Both the position numbers and the translations under genes were made by a program. The notes beneath the pieces are model-generated. The model was not told the origin of the DNA and did not search any database. It was given only the letters and a program-made list of their open reading frames with translations. This document shows, piece after piece, positions 1-7,841 of a stretch of 24,785 bases of DNA. How positions within the stretch are numbered: position 1 is the stretch's first letter; every line of letters starts with the position of its first letter. This stretch comes from Caryophanales bacterium UBA1709 (lineage in GTDB: Bacteria; Bacillota_I; Bacilli_A; RFN20; UBA1709): the NCBI GenBank assembly GCA_002317215.1, contig DCJD01000026.1, positions 1-24,785 on the forward strand. The letters are read 5' to 3'.

Positions 1-306
1 CATGTGGAAACTATTGTAAGTTTAATAATTAAACAATAGTTTATTTTGATTAAGACAACACATGTTGTAACTATAAATATACTCAAGAAATAAGATTTAT
101 GAATACTAGTATTTAATAAAATGTATAGTTTTGTTGATTATATCATTATATTTTAAAGAATCTTGTTTCTTTTGTTTTTATTTGAAGATGTACATATTAT
201 TGTCATTAATAAACCAACTCTTAATATAAAAACATGTTTATTATTCTTGCTGTATATGAGAAAATATAAACATAATACTTATATTTTGAGTAGTGAGGAA
301 TAAGTT
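1..306. other. Non-coding upstream region
   Basis: I see no convincing coding sequence in this AT-rich stretch. It opens with a likely terminator of a gene lying before the window (see 8-47) and ends with the ribosome binding site GAGG at 295-298 for the lipoprotein start at 307. A possible sigma-A type promoter lies at 247-276, with TTGCTG and CATAAT about 18 bases apart; this is a weak match. The start of the window (CATGTGGAAACTATTG) loosely resembles 61-77 (CATGTTGTAACTATAAA), which could be a degenerate direct repeat or chance in AT-rich sequence. Confidence 0.5.
8..47 (+). terminator. Probable terminator of an upstream off-window gene
   Basis: AAACTATTG (8-16) and CAATAGTTT (34-42) are perfect inverted repeats around a 17-base loop and are followed by TATTTT. 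The stem is AT-rich and the loop long, so this is weaker than the other terminators in the window. It would end a gene that finishes before the first base. Confidence 0.4.
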
Positions 307-450
307 ATGTCTTGTCGTTCTAATGTGTCGTATATATCGAAGAAAACAATTAGTAGAATTTTAATTATTTTTAACATGATGTTATCTGTTTTTGTTTTAA
401 CATCTTGTCAATCAACAGATAAAAAAAACATATATTTCAACAGGAACTAA
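307..450 (+). pseudogene. Lipoprotein signal-peptide segment of the AAA+ ATPase, out of frame with its body
   Basis: This 47-codon reading frame starts at ATG 307, eight bases after a GAGG ribosome binding site. It encodes a basic N-region (SKKTISR), a hydrophobic stretch and a lipobox (LTSC, Cys34), which is the pattern of a secreted lipoprotein processed by Lgt and Lsp. It then reads through eight A's at 421-428 and stops at TAA 448-450. The +1 frame downstream is open from 401 and continues without a stop into the AAA+ ATPase body. Removing one A would join them as a 617-residue lipoprotein-anchored ATPase running 307-2161. I therefore read this as the true start of that gene, interrupted by a homopolymer indel or expressed by slippage. 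It is unlikely to be an independent small gene. Confidence 0.7.
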
Positions 451-487
451 TTTTACTTATCAATGTGATTATAATCAAACTTCTGGA

Positions 488-2161
488 GTGACAACAGTTA
501 CATGGAGTACATCTATAAAAAATGACACAATATATGATATTAATCAGATAAAGGTTAAATTTGCTTGCTACTATGATGATGATAAAGTAGCAGGAAAAGC
601 ATTATATTATTCCCCATTAATTGAACACGGTAGTACTCAATTCATTTCATATACTTTTGACGTAAATAGAGAAGTAAATAAAGTAGGAATATCGGCTTGG
701 GAAGCTGTTTCATATTCAAGTGTTTGGGAATCATACCAGGTCTGGTTTATATTAACTATAGTCATATGTTCTATACTTACAATATTGTTTTTATTTATAA
801 TCTTTAAAGATGACTTAGAATTAAAAGAAATATTTGATTTAATTGGTGCTGGTGCCTCTGTATGCACACCTCTTCTGATTCTAGATTTTTTATTTTCAAT
901 TGAAGATATTGCTGGTTCAATTTTTGATTGGGTTCCACTTGTTATTGTTTCTGGTGGTTTATTAGGAATTGTAATACTTGTCTTATTAGGATATTTAATA
1001 AAAGTTTTAATTAATACGCGTTTTTATAAATATATATCTGAAGACGAAATAGAAAAATATAAAAATGAAAATAATTTTGTATTTGCACAAAATACTAAAT
1101 ACTATACTTTCAGCAACAACAATAATAATATTACCGAGTGTTTAAACGATAAAGAGTCATTATTGGAATTTTCTCTTTCTTCCTTAAAAGAATTTTGTAG
1201 AGAGAACGAAATTAAAGGTTTTTCAGCGTTAAATAAGGATGATTTGGTTGATTTAATCATGGATTGGCAAGCTCAAGAAACGAATAAAGTAGCAGATAGA
1301 AAAACTTTCAATTCAAGTCAAAATAATTCTGTTAAAGAAAAACAAGGAATCAAATTTGATGACATAGCAGGGCTTGAGAACGCAAAAGAAATATTTAAAG
1401 AAAAAGTAATATTGCCTTATCAACATCCTGATTTATTCGAAAGGTTTGGAAAAAAAGCAGGTGGAGGAATATTATTGTATGGATTACCAGGCACCGGCAA
1501 AACTATGTTTGCTGAAGCGGCTTCTAATGAACTAAATGCTTTATTTATTCCGGTAATGTGTTCAGATATAAAATCTAAATGGTATGGAGAATCAGAGAAA
1601 AATATTAAAGATATTTTCACTAAAGCACGAAAATCTGGTAAGGCGATCATATTTTTCGATGAGTTTGAAGCGATTGGTTCTAAACGCACTGATGATCCTA
1701 ATGATTTAAATAATGGGTTAGTTCCAGAAATCTTGGCTGAGATGCAAGGCATTAATGCTACTAAGTCTAAATCTACAATTTTAGTAATCGCCGCAACAAA
1801 TAAACCATGGTCTATTGATTCGGCATTTTTAAGACCTGGTAGATTTGATGAAAAAATACTTATTACTCTTCCGGATTTTGAAGCAAGAAAAAAACTATTT
1901 GAGATTCAATTATCTAAAGTTCCTGTTTCAGATGATTTGGATTATTGCTATTTAGCTAGTATTACAGAAGGTTTAAACGGGGCAGACATAAAAGAAGTAT
2001 GTGAGAAATTGAAGATGAACGCAATAAAAGATTCTCTGGAAAAAGGAGTAGAACAAACTATAGGTATGGATGATGTTGAAATGATAAAAGATAAAATTAA
2101 GTCTTCTGTATCACACGAAGATATTGAACAATTAAAAACATTTGAGAAGGAATTGGTGTAA
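488..2161 (+). CDS. Membrane-anchored AAA+ ATPase (FtsH/katanin-like ATPase domain, no protease domain)
   Basis: The listed start is the first GTG in this frame; the real start is probably ATG 307 in another frame (see the A8 site). Residues are numbered from 488. Residues 1-80 look like a beta-rich extracytoplasmic domain. Hydrophobic segments at about 86-106, 117-137 and 149-173 suggest three membrane passes, which places the rest in the cytosol. Residues 228-260 resemble a SAP or Rho_N-type helix-extended-loop-helix. The AAA+ domain begins near FDDIAGLENAK (290-300) and carries Walker A GLPGTGKT (332-339), an aromatic pore loop KWYGE (364-368), Walker B IIFFDE (387-392), sensor-1 Asn438 and the RPGRFD box (449-454). 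The family uses ATP hydrolysis to unfold or remodel proteins. The HExxH peptidase domain of FtsH is absent. A 116-residue gene follows two bases later. The substrate is unknown. Confidence 0.85.
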   Translation: MTTVTWSTSIKNDTIYDINQIKVKFACYYDDDKVAGKALYYSPLIEHGSTQFISYTFDVNREVNKVGISAWEAVSYSSVWESYQVWFILTIVICSILTILFLFIIFKDDLELKEIFDLIGAGASVCTPLLILDFLFSIEDIAGSIFDWVPLVIVSGGLLGIVILVLLGYLIKVLINTRFYKYISEDEIEKYKNENNFVFAQNTKYYTFSNNNNNITECLNDKESLLEFSLSSLKEFCRENEIKGFSALNKDDLVDLIMDWQAQETNKVADRKTFNSSQNNSVKEKQGIKFDDIAGLENAKEIFKEKVILPYQHPDLFERFGKKAGGGILLYGLPGTGKTMFAEAASNELNALFIPVMCSDIKSKWYGESEKNIKDIFTKARKSGKAIIFFDEFEAIGSKRTDDPNDLNNGLVPEILAEMQGINATKSKSTILVIAATNKPWSIDSAFLRPGRFDEKILITLPDFEARKKLFEIQLSKVPVSDDLDYCYLASITEGLNGADIKEVCEKLKMNAIKDSLEKGVEQTIGMDDVEMIKDKIKSSVSHEDIEQLKTFEKELV

Positions 2162-2163
2162 AA

Positions 2164-2514
2164 ATGAGCAAAAAATTAAGAATGATTATAACATCTATTT
2201 ATGTAAAACAAGATGACATGAAAAATATTGAAAATGCAGATTTATCAAGTTTACAATATGATTTAAAGTGTCTTATGTCTAAAAGAAACGATGGTAAAAA
2301 TTGCGTTTCAATTTTAAGGGTTTTTCCTACAATTGCATCATCAAATACTGCGAATATCGAGCTAGCAGCATTTGATGAAAATGTTGATCTTCTAGCAACC
2401 AATATTCATGACAAAATATGCGATTTTATTAATGAATATCTTGATTTAGACTTCAGTCATATAATTACAACGCATATTATGAATCCTCTAATAATTCGGG
2501 GAGACCTTAGCTAA
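2164..2514 (+). CDS. Hypothetical protein, 116 aa
   Basis: I do not recognise this family. The protein is small, soluble-looking and has no signal peptide or membrane segment. Its start codon lies two bases after the stop of the AAA+ ATPase gene, with AGAAGG about 13 bases upstream, so the two are almost certainly co-transcribed. A strong terminator follows. The N-terminal part alternates hydrophobic and polar residues (RMIITSIYV), suggesting an opening beta strand, and the middle appears helical (DKICDFINEYLDL). It may be a partner or substrate of the ATPase, but only its position supports that. Confidence 0.65.
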   Translation: MSKKLRMIITSIYVKQDDMKNIENADLSSLQYDLKCLMSKRNDGKNCVSILRVFPTIASSNTANIELAAFDENVDLLATNIHDKICDFINEYLDLDFSHIITTHIMNPLIIRGDLS

Positions 2515-2540
2515 AAATACAAGTAATTATTATAATATCA

Positions 2541-2561
2541 GGTGGATTAAATCCACCTTTT
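2541..2561 (+). terminator. Rho-independent terminator after the AAA+ ATPase operon
   Basis: GGTGGATT (2541-2548) pairs with AATCCACC (2550-2557), most likely as a GGTGGA/TCCACC stem with a small AT loop, followed by TTTT. It separates the ATPase operon from the first prepilin gene. Confidence 0.8.
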
Positions 2562-2578
2562 ATATATATATATATATA
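2561..2578. repeat. (TA)9 dinucleotide tract upstream of prepilin 1
   Basis: Nine uninterrupted TA units lie between the preceding terminator and the promoter of prepilin 1. Similar tracts precede prepilin copies 3 and 4, at 7802-7819 and 10622-10641. Here the tract lies just upstream of the putative -35 element; in the other copies it lies downstream of a TATAAT. Confidence 0.9.
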
Positions 2579-2581
2579 AAT

Positions 2582-2622
2582 TAGACAAAAATATTTATAA
2601 TGTTATAATTAAGAAAAAGGAG
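2582..2622 (+). promoter_or_regulatory. Putative promoter and RBS of prepilin 1
   Basis: TAGACA (2582-2587) and TATAAT (2604-2609) are 16 bases apart, a good match to a sigma-A promoter. AGGAG (2618-2622) is nine bases before the ATG at 2632. This predicts a very short leader and independent transcription of this copy. Confidence 0.5.
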
Positions 2623-2631
2623 ATTTTTATA

Positions 2632-5169
2632 ATGAAACGTATTAAAAAAGCCTTTACGCTTGTTGAATTACTTGTTGTTATTGCAATTCTAGCTGTATTA
2701 GCAACAGTAGGTGTTATTAGTTATGGTTCATTTAAAAAGAAAGCAACTATTTCTAATGATATAACATTAGTAAGACAAATTAATGATGTTTTAAAAGCCG
2801 AAGAAATCGAAGGAAATGTTCCAAATAATATGTATGAAGCAAAACAAATGCTTATTATTAATGGATATGGTATTGATATCTCTGCTCCTAAGATTTCTAC
2901 AAAAGGATATTACCTTGGATATGATGTTAGACAAAATAGAGCCCTTTTATTAAACAGTTTAACTAGTACTAAAGCAGTTGAAGCACCAACTGATTATAAG
3001 ATGGTAAATACTTATGATGTTTTTGTTGGAGTTGATCATTATATTGATAATTGTATTTTTAGTGAATATTTAAATAGAAATGCAACTGATGTTAGTGTTA
3101 CAACTGATAAAGGTTTTGATGTTGGAGATTGTACTACATTACTTTCGTTTACATATTCAAATGCTTCAGTATCTAAAGATATTATTATTCGTACTAATTC
3201 AGAAGATACTAAGATTACAATTAACGACCAATCTAGTGATGGAAGAATTGATCACTATGGAACTGGTGGTTTCTTAAATGTTGTCCGTTGTGCTACTGCT
3301 TCTTATCATGAAAATGGATATATCCCACAAGGACAAATCGCATTTGGTAGAGTTGTTAATGAAGTTTATAATGATGACGAAACTAAAGGAGAATTATTAG
3401 GTTTACAAAATCTATTCCTTGTTGCTAAAGATACATCATCTTTTAATGAAATAGTTATCGGAGCAGCAACTAATGCAAAAATACCTTCTTTAGATAGAAC
3501 AGATGTATCTATTCCAACAAAAGGAGTACTAGTTGTTGAGGTTCAAACTGGAGTAACAAATACTTCTGTATTAACTGACGAATATATTTATTTAACTAAA
3601 GCTGGTGTTATTGAACAAGTTGTAGTTAAAGATAAAGATAATGTTGCATATGAAGTTGCTAAAGATAGAGATGTTTCAGTTGACCAAGTTGGTGTAGCGG
3701 GTAAAATTGATACAACTAAAACAGCAGCAGAACAAATCACAAATATCTATGCTAAAAATGCTGCAGGAACATCTTATATAAATGCTAATGGTGATGATAT
3801 TACTCTTGATCAAATTTTAACTGATGGTGTTTTATTAAATGTTAAAGCAGATGCAAGTAATCTTAATATTGGCACAAGTGAATTTGATGGTGGAGCAGGA
3901 GTAGAAGCTTTCCCATTCTTAATTTCTACAGCTGAACAATTTGTTAAGATTAATCAATATAATAATGGTTATTATTTTAAATTAACTAAAGATATTCAAT
4001 TAAAATCAACTCAAGTTCAAAATTTTGAATATGATGATAATGATGGTTATTTAGATACCCTAACTGATGTTTCTATTGATGGAAATGGTAAAACCATTAA
4101 AACAAGTGTTACTAATACATTTAGTGATTATAATCCATATTTAATCGTTAGAACATTTGGTAACTTTACTTTAAAGAACGCTAAAGTTATTAATGGTAAC
4201 GCAGTTATTTATTCTGTACAAGGAGATGCTACATTTAATAAAGTAATTGCATATGGTACTACAACTGGATCAAGTAATAACGCTTCAGTTAGATATATAC
4301 AATACTTTGAAGGATCAGGAATTGATCAAACCATTAATTTTATAGATTGTGATAACTATGCTGATATTTTAGGTTCTGGATATACTGCTGTTTATATAGG
4401 AAACTTAAAATTTGTCGATAAGAATCATGATATCACTGTTAATTTTGTTGATTGTGATAACTATGGAGTTATTAGATCAACAGGTAGTGGCGCATCTATG
4501 ATTCTTGCTAACCCAAATCAAACATATGGTTCTCAAAATAAAGCATTTATTAATACTACAAACTGCCATAACTATGGAGTTATTATCAGTAATAAATCCT
4601 ATTCTAACTTATTATTATCTGGAGTTGGAGAACCTTACTATGGACCTAATAATAATGCATATAGAAGAGGCATTTGGTTAAATGGTGTATCAATTGATTA
4701 TACAAGTAGTGATCATAGTGGAGATATGTATAATGCAATACTAACTGGATGTGGTGATAGTCTTACAGGTGTTGCAATCATTAATGCAAATTATCAAACT
4801 CTTGGAACAAGTGATGGTAAGTTTGTCTTAAATGAAGTTAATAATGCAACTACTTATAAGCTAATGTTCTCATTTGCAGCTAGTGGTAGACCATATAATG
4901 GTGGAAATGTAAATTATACACTAACATTTGATTCTACATTACCAAGTGATATTAACGTTGGTGAATGGATTAACAAAACTAGTGCTACTGAAGAGATAGT
5001 TACACATAATGAATATGGCGCAACTTATTATACTAGTGGTAATTCTTATGTATTCTATTCGGATACTGGATATATTACACCTGGCCATTGTCCACTTGCT
5101 TCATTTATTGCTTATAATGCAGATGGAGATATCTTGTCAGTTCAAACATATAGATATCCAGCTCAATAA
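2632..5169 (+). CDS. Giant type IV prepilin-like surface protein, copy 1 (845 aa)
   Basis: The N-terminus is a class III prepilin signal: basic residues, then KKA^FTLVELLVVI with predicted cleavage after Ala7 and Glu at +5 of the mature protein, followed by a hydrophobic helix to about residue 30. A prepilin peptidase would cleave it and the helix would anchor it in the membrane or pack it in a pilus core. Residues 30-235 match the three downstream paralogues; after that it diverges from them. From about residue 420 (FPFLISTAEQF) it becomes a repetitive Asn/Gly/Thr-rich beta-helix with recurring CDNYG- or CHNYG-type turns. At 845 residues it is several times longer than ordinary pilins, so it is more likely an adhesin or decorated minor pilin than a major subunit. 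Its own promoter and terminator flank it. No prepilin peptidase or assembly ATPase lies in the window. Confidence 0.85.
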   Translation: MKRIKKAFTLVELLVVIAILAVLATVGVISYGSFKKKATISNDITLVRQINDVLKAEEIEGNVPNNMYEAKQMLIINGYGIDISAPKISTKGYYLGYDVRQNRALLLNSLTSTKAVEAPTDYKMVNTYDVFVGVDHYIDNCIFSEYLNRNATDVSVTTDKGFDVGDCTTLLSFTYSNASVSKDIIIRTNSEDTKITINDQSSDGRIDHYGTGGFLNVVRCATASYHENGYIPQGQIAFGRVVNEVYNDDETKGELLGLQNLFLVAKDTSSFNEIVIGAATNAKIPSLDRTDVSIPTKGVLVVEVQTGVTNTSVLTDEYIYLTKAGVIEQVVVKDKDNVAYEVAKDRDVSVDQVGVAGKIDTTKTAAEQITNIYAKNAAGTSYINANGDDITLDQILTDGVLLNVKADASNLNIGTSEFDGGAGVEAFPFLISTAEQFVKINQYNNGYYFKLTKDIQLKSTQVQNFEYDDNDGYLDTLTDVSIDGNGKTIKTSVTNTFSDYNPYLIVRTFGNFTLKNAKVINGNAVIYSVQGDATFNKVIAYGTTTGSSNNASVRYIQYFEGSGIDQTINFIDCDNYADILGSGYTAVYIGNLKFVDKNHDITVNFVDCDNYGVIRSTGSGASMILANPNQTYGSQNKAFINTTNCHNYGVIISNKSYSNLLLSGVGEPYYGPNNNAYRRGIWLNGVSIDYTSSDHSGDMYNAILTGCGDSLTGVAIINANYQTLGTSDGKFVLNEVNNATTYKLMFSFAASGRPYNGGNVNYTLTFDSTLPSDINVGEWINKTSATEEIVTHNEYGATYYTSGNSYVFYSDTGYITPGHCPLASFIAYNADGDILSVQTYRYPAQ

Positions 5170-5186
5170 TATAAATAAAATATTAA

Positions 5187-5212
5187 AAAGATGTGAGAAA
5201 TCACATCTTTTT
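5187..5212 (+). terminator. Terminator after prepilin 1
   Basis: AAAGATGTGA (5187-5196) and TCACATCTTT (5201-5210) form a perfect 10-base-pair stem with a GAAA loop, followed by a T run. It ends the prepilin 1 transcript. Confidence 0.85.
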
Positions 5213-5264
5213 GTATATTCTAAAGAGTATAATAATAATGAGCATTATAAGGAGAATTTGAAAT

Positions 5265-5585
5265 ATGAAATGTATTGGACATTGTGGAATAGATTGCAGT
5301 AAATGTGATACCTATATAGCAACTATTAATAATGATGATAATAAAAGAAAGGAAGTTGCTAATTTATGGAGTAAACTAAATAACTGTAATATTGATTATA
5401 AAGATATTAATTGCTTAGGATGTAAGATAGAAGGTATTAAATGTATTTATTGTGATATTTTATGTGAAGTTAGAAAGTGTGCATTAAGTAAGAATATTGA
5501 ATTATGCAATAGTTGTGAAGAATTTAATGTATGTAAAAAGGTTAAACCTTTCCTAGATTCAAATATTAATATATTTAATAAATAA
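5265..5585 (+). CDS. DUF3795-type Cys-rich small protein (106 aa)
   Basis: The start has AAGGAG at 5249-5254, ten bases upstream. The protein has 14 cysteines among 106 residues. It opens with CIGHCGIDCSKCDTYIAT, which is characteristic of the DUF3795 family of small, probably metal-binding proteins of unknown function. Further CxxC pairs lie at 50/53, 60/63 and 81/84. There is no signal peptide, so it is expected in the cytosol. It sits alone between prepilin copies 1 and 2 with no obvious functional link to them. No strong GC-rich terminator follows; an AT-only inverted repeat at 5581-5598 may serve. Confidence 0.75.
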   Translation: MKCIGHCGIDCSKCDTYIATINNDDNKRKEVANLWSKLNNCNIDYKDINCLGCKIEGIKCIYCDILCEVRKCALSKNIELCNSCEEFNVCKKVKPFLDSNINIFNK

Positions 5586-5640
5586 ATATATTTATTTTAT
5601 AGTTATAATATAATAAATAAAATGAAAGGATTATTAAATT

Positions 5641-7683
5641 ATGCGAGTTATTTAAAAAGCCTTTACGTTAGTCGAATTACTTGTTGTTATTGCAATATTA
5701 GCAGTATTAGCAACAGTAGGTATTATTAGTTATGGTTCCTTTAAAAATAAAGCAGCTATTTCAAATGATATAACATTAGTAAGACAAATTAATGATGTTT
5801 TAATAGCAGAAGAAGCAAGTGGATATAAAGTCAAAAACATGTATGAAACTAAAGAAATGTTACTTGAAAATAATTATGGTATTGATATCTCTGCTCCTAA
5901 GATTTCAACAAAAGGATATTATCTTGGATATGATGTAAGACAAAATAGAGTTCTTTTATTAAGCAGTTTAACCAGTACTAAAGCAGTTGAAGCTCCAACT
6001 GATTATAAGATGGAGCATACATATGATGTTTTTGTTCCTGTAAATCAATATACTAATAATTGTATTTTTAGCCAATATTTAAATAAATATGCAACTGATG
6101 TTAATGTTACAACTGATAAAGGTTTTGGTGTTGGTGATTGTAATACTTTAAAAACATTAGATTATTCTAATTCATCATTAAAACAAGAAGTTCTAATCAG
6201 AACTAATAGTGCAACTACCGATATTACAATTAATGCTTCTTTAGATTCTGTTTCTCATTATGGAAATGCAGGAGTTATTGATATTCAAAAGATTGCTACA
6301 ACATCATTTTGGGAATATGGTTCAGCAGCATTTATTGAATTTGCAGTTGGTAGAATTGTACTTACTAAAACAAGTGATGTTGAAGTTATTAATGTAGAGA
6401 AAAAAGATGAGAATACATATAATAACCCTATCATTGCTGATGGTGGAGTAGAAGAAGAAAATATGCCTGAGATTATATCTCGTGATCAAGTCACAGTTAC
6501 TGATTCAAGAGGTAAAACTGAGCTTGTTCAAATTCAAATATTAGATAATAGCAATAATATTATTGAAGCAAACTCTGAACAAGTTTACGCATATTCAAAT
6601 AATACAGTTGGTACTACTGAAAAGATAACCACAGGTATTAAACCTCAAAACCAAGATATAGATACTCTTCTTGGTTTAATTGTTTTAGATAGTGGTAGTC
6701 ATGGTGGTGAAAAAGCATATAGTGAAGCTAAAAAAGAAGAGATTAAGAATGACTCTATAAATAGCAAATTAGATGAACAATTATTAGATCAAAATGATTA
6801 TGTTGTTAGAGTTGATGATGTTGGATATACGAGTTTAGCAACAGCATTTAAGAATACCACTGATGGTTGTGTTGTTCGATTATTAAAAAATACTAACGTA
6901 TTCTATTCTATTAATATTAATAATTCATTAACATTCAATTTAAATAATAAAACAATCAACATTAATTCTAATCCAGCTGATGAGAATGAAGTTGCTGCAG
7001 TTGGTGATTGGAATCCGATTGTAAATAACCTATTTAATGTAGCAAATGGAGTCAATTTAGTTGTTACAGGTAATGGTACTATTAACACATCTACAAATAG
7101 TACTGATTGGCAAACATCTCTAATTTTATTTAATTATGAAAACTCTGAAACTACTTGTTCATTAACAATAGAAGACGGAACTTATAATATACACGGTTCA
7201 ATATTAACTGTTAGAAAGAATTGCACCGCTACTATTAATGGTGGATCATTTAATGAAACTAAAACAACCACAGGAACCAATATGTTTAGAGTTCATGGTG
7301 GTAGATTAATAGTTAATGATGCTAATGTTAATTTAAATGGAAATGCTGCAGCGTTCTATATAACATCTTCTTCATTACATTCTTATTGTATTATTAATGA
7401 TATCAATATTCATTTGAACGCAACCAATAATGAACTTCTTGGTTATTGCCCTGGACTAACTTATATTTATATCAATGGCGGAACTTATTATATTGGTGCA
7501 GATAACCTCTTTGATGATTATTCAGATGAAATAACTGAACTAGTTGTTTCTGGTGGTTTCTTTGATGTTGATATAACACAGGACGATTACACTTATGATC
7601 CAGATTGGAGATATAGTGATTTTATCCAAAGTGGCAAAACAATAACATATAATTCTGAAAAACAGATGTACGAAGTTAACTAA
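5641..7683 (+). pseudogene. Giant prepilin-like protein, copy 2, with a nonsense codon before the cleavage motif
   Basis: Read from ATG 5641 the product would be 680 residues, but codon 5 (5653-5655) is TAA where the paralogues read AAA: MRVI-stop-KAFTLVELLVVI. The rest is open to TAA 7681-7683, with no other damage seen. No good alternative start lies before ATG 5839, and starting there loses the whole prepilin signal and hydrophobic helix. An RBS-like AAAGGA and a TATAAT (5604-5609) precede 5641. Residues 30-390 match copies 3 and 4 closely, and from residue 394 (GYTSLATAF) a copy-specific beta-helix begins, ending with a VSGGFFDV motif. It may be a recently inactivated gene, a silent cassette for gene conversion, or a sequencing error. 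If expressed intact it would be a surface prepilin-like protein. Confidence 0.75.
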
Positions 7684-7688
7684 AAAAT

Positions 7689-7720
7689 AGCCTTGATATA
7701 ATAATCAAGGCTTTTATTTT
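7689..7720 (+). terminator. Terminator after prepilin 2
   Basis: AGCCTTGAT (7689-7697) and ATCAAGGCT (7704-7712) form a nine-base-pair stem with loop ATAATA and a downstream T-rich tract. The stem core is the same as in the terminator after prepilin 3, consistent with duplication of the gene together with its terminator. Confidence 0.85.
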
Positions 7721-7773
7721 GCATAAATACATCATATATTAACAAATACATTTATTTTTCGAACAATAAATAC

Positions 7774-7819
7774 TATAATTAATTGGATTGTTTTTATAAC
7801 AATATATATATATATATAT
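7774..7819 (+). promoter_or_regulatory. Prepilin 3 leader: TATAAT, TTGGATTG box and (AT)9 tract
   Basis: TATAAT lies at 7774-7779, followed by TTGGATTGTT and an (AT)9 tract at 7802-7819, then an AAAGGA-type RBS before ATG 7842. The same order and nearly the same bases precede prepilin 4. In one reading the tract is in the 5' leader of an RNA started from the TATAAT. In another, TTGGAT (7783-7788) is a -35 element and the tract supplies the -10. In both cases tract length could affect expression. Confidence 0.45.
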
Positions 7820-7841
7820 TAAATGAAAGGATTAAAAGATT

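Noticed and set aside
55..75. Short palindrome ACAACACATGTTGT
   Set aside because: Its five-base arms in AT-rich, non-coding sequence are too short to support an operator or attachment site.
1420..1752. 110-residue minus-strand frame opposite the ATPase domain
   Set aside because: It lies antisense to the conserved Walker motifs of the + strand gene and shows no RBS or recognisable family.
488..2161. FtsH protease
   Set aside because: The ATPase domain is similar, but there is no HExxH peptidase domain; the protein ends shortly after the AAA+ lid.
5009..5302. 97-residue open frame on the + strand
   Set aside because: It overlaps the end of prepilin 1, crosses its terminator and runs into the DUF3795 gene in another frame; its composition is that of a shadow frame.
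7802..7819. CRISPR-like or tandem-repeat array
   Set aside because: The TA tracts are simple dinucleotide runs with no spaced repeats; no CRISPR structure was found anywhere.
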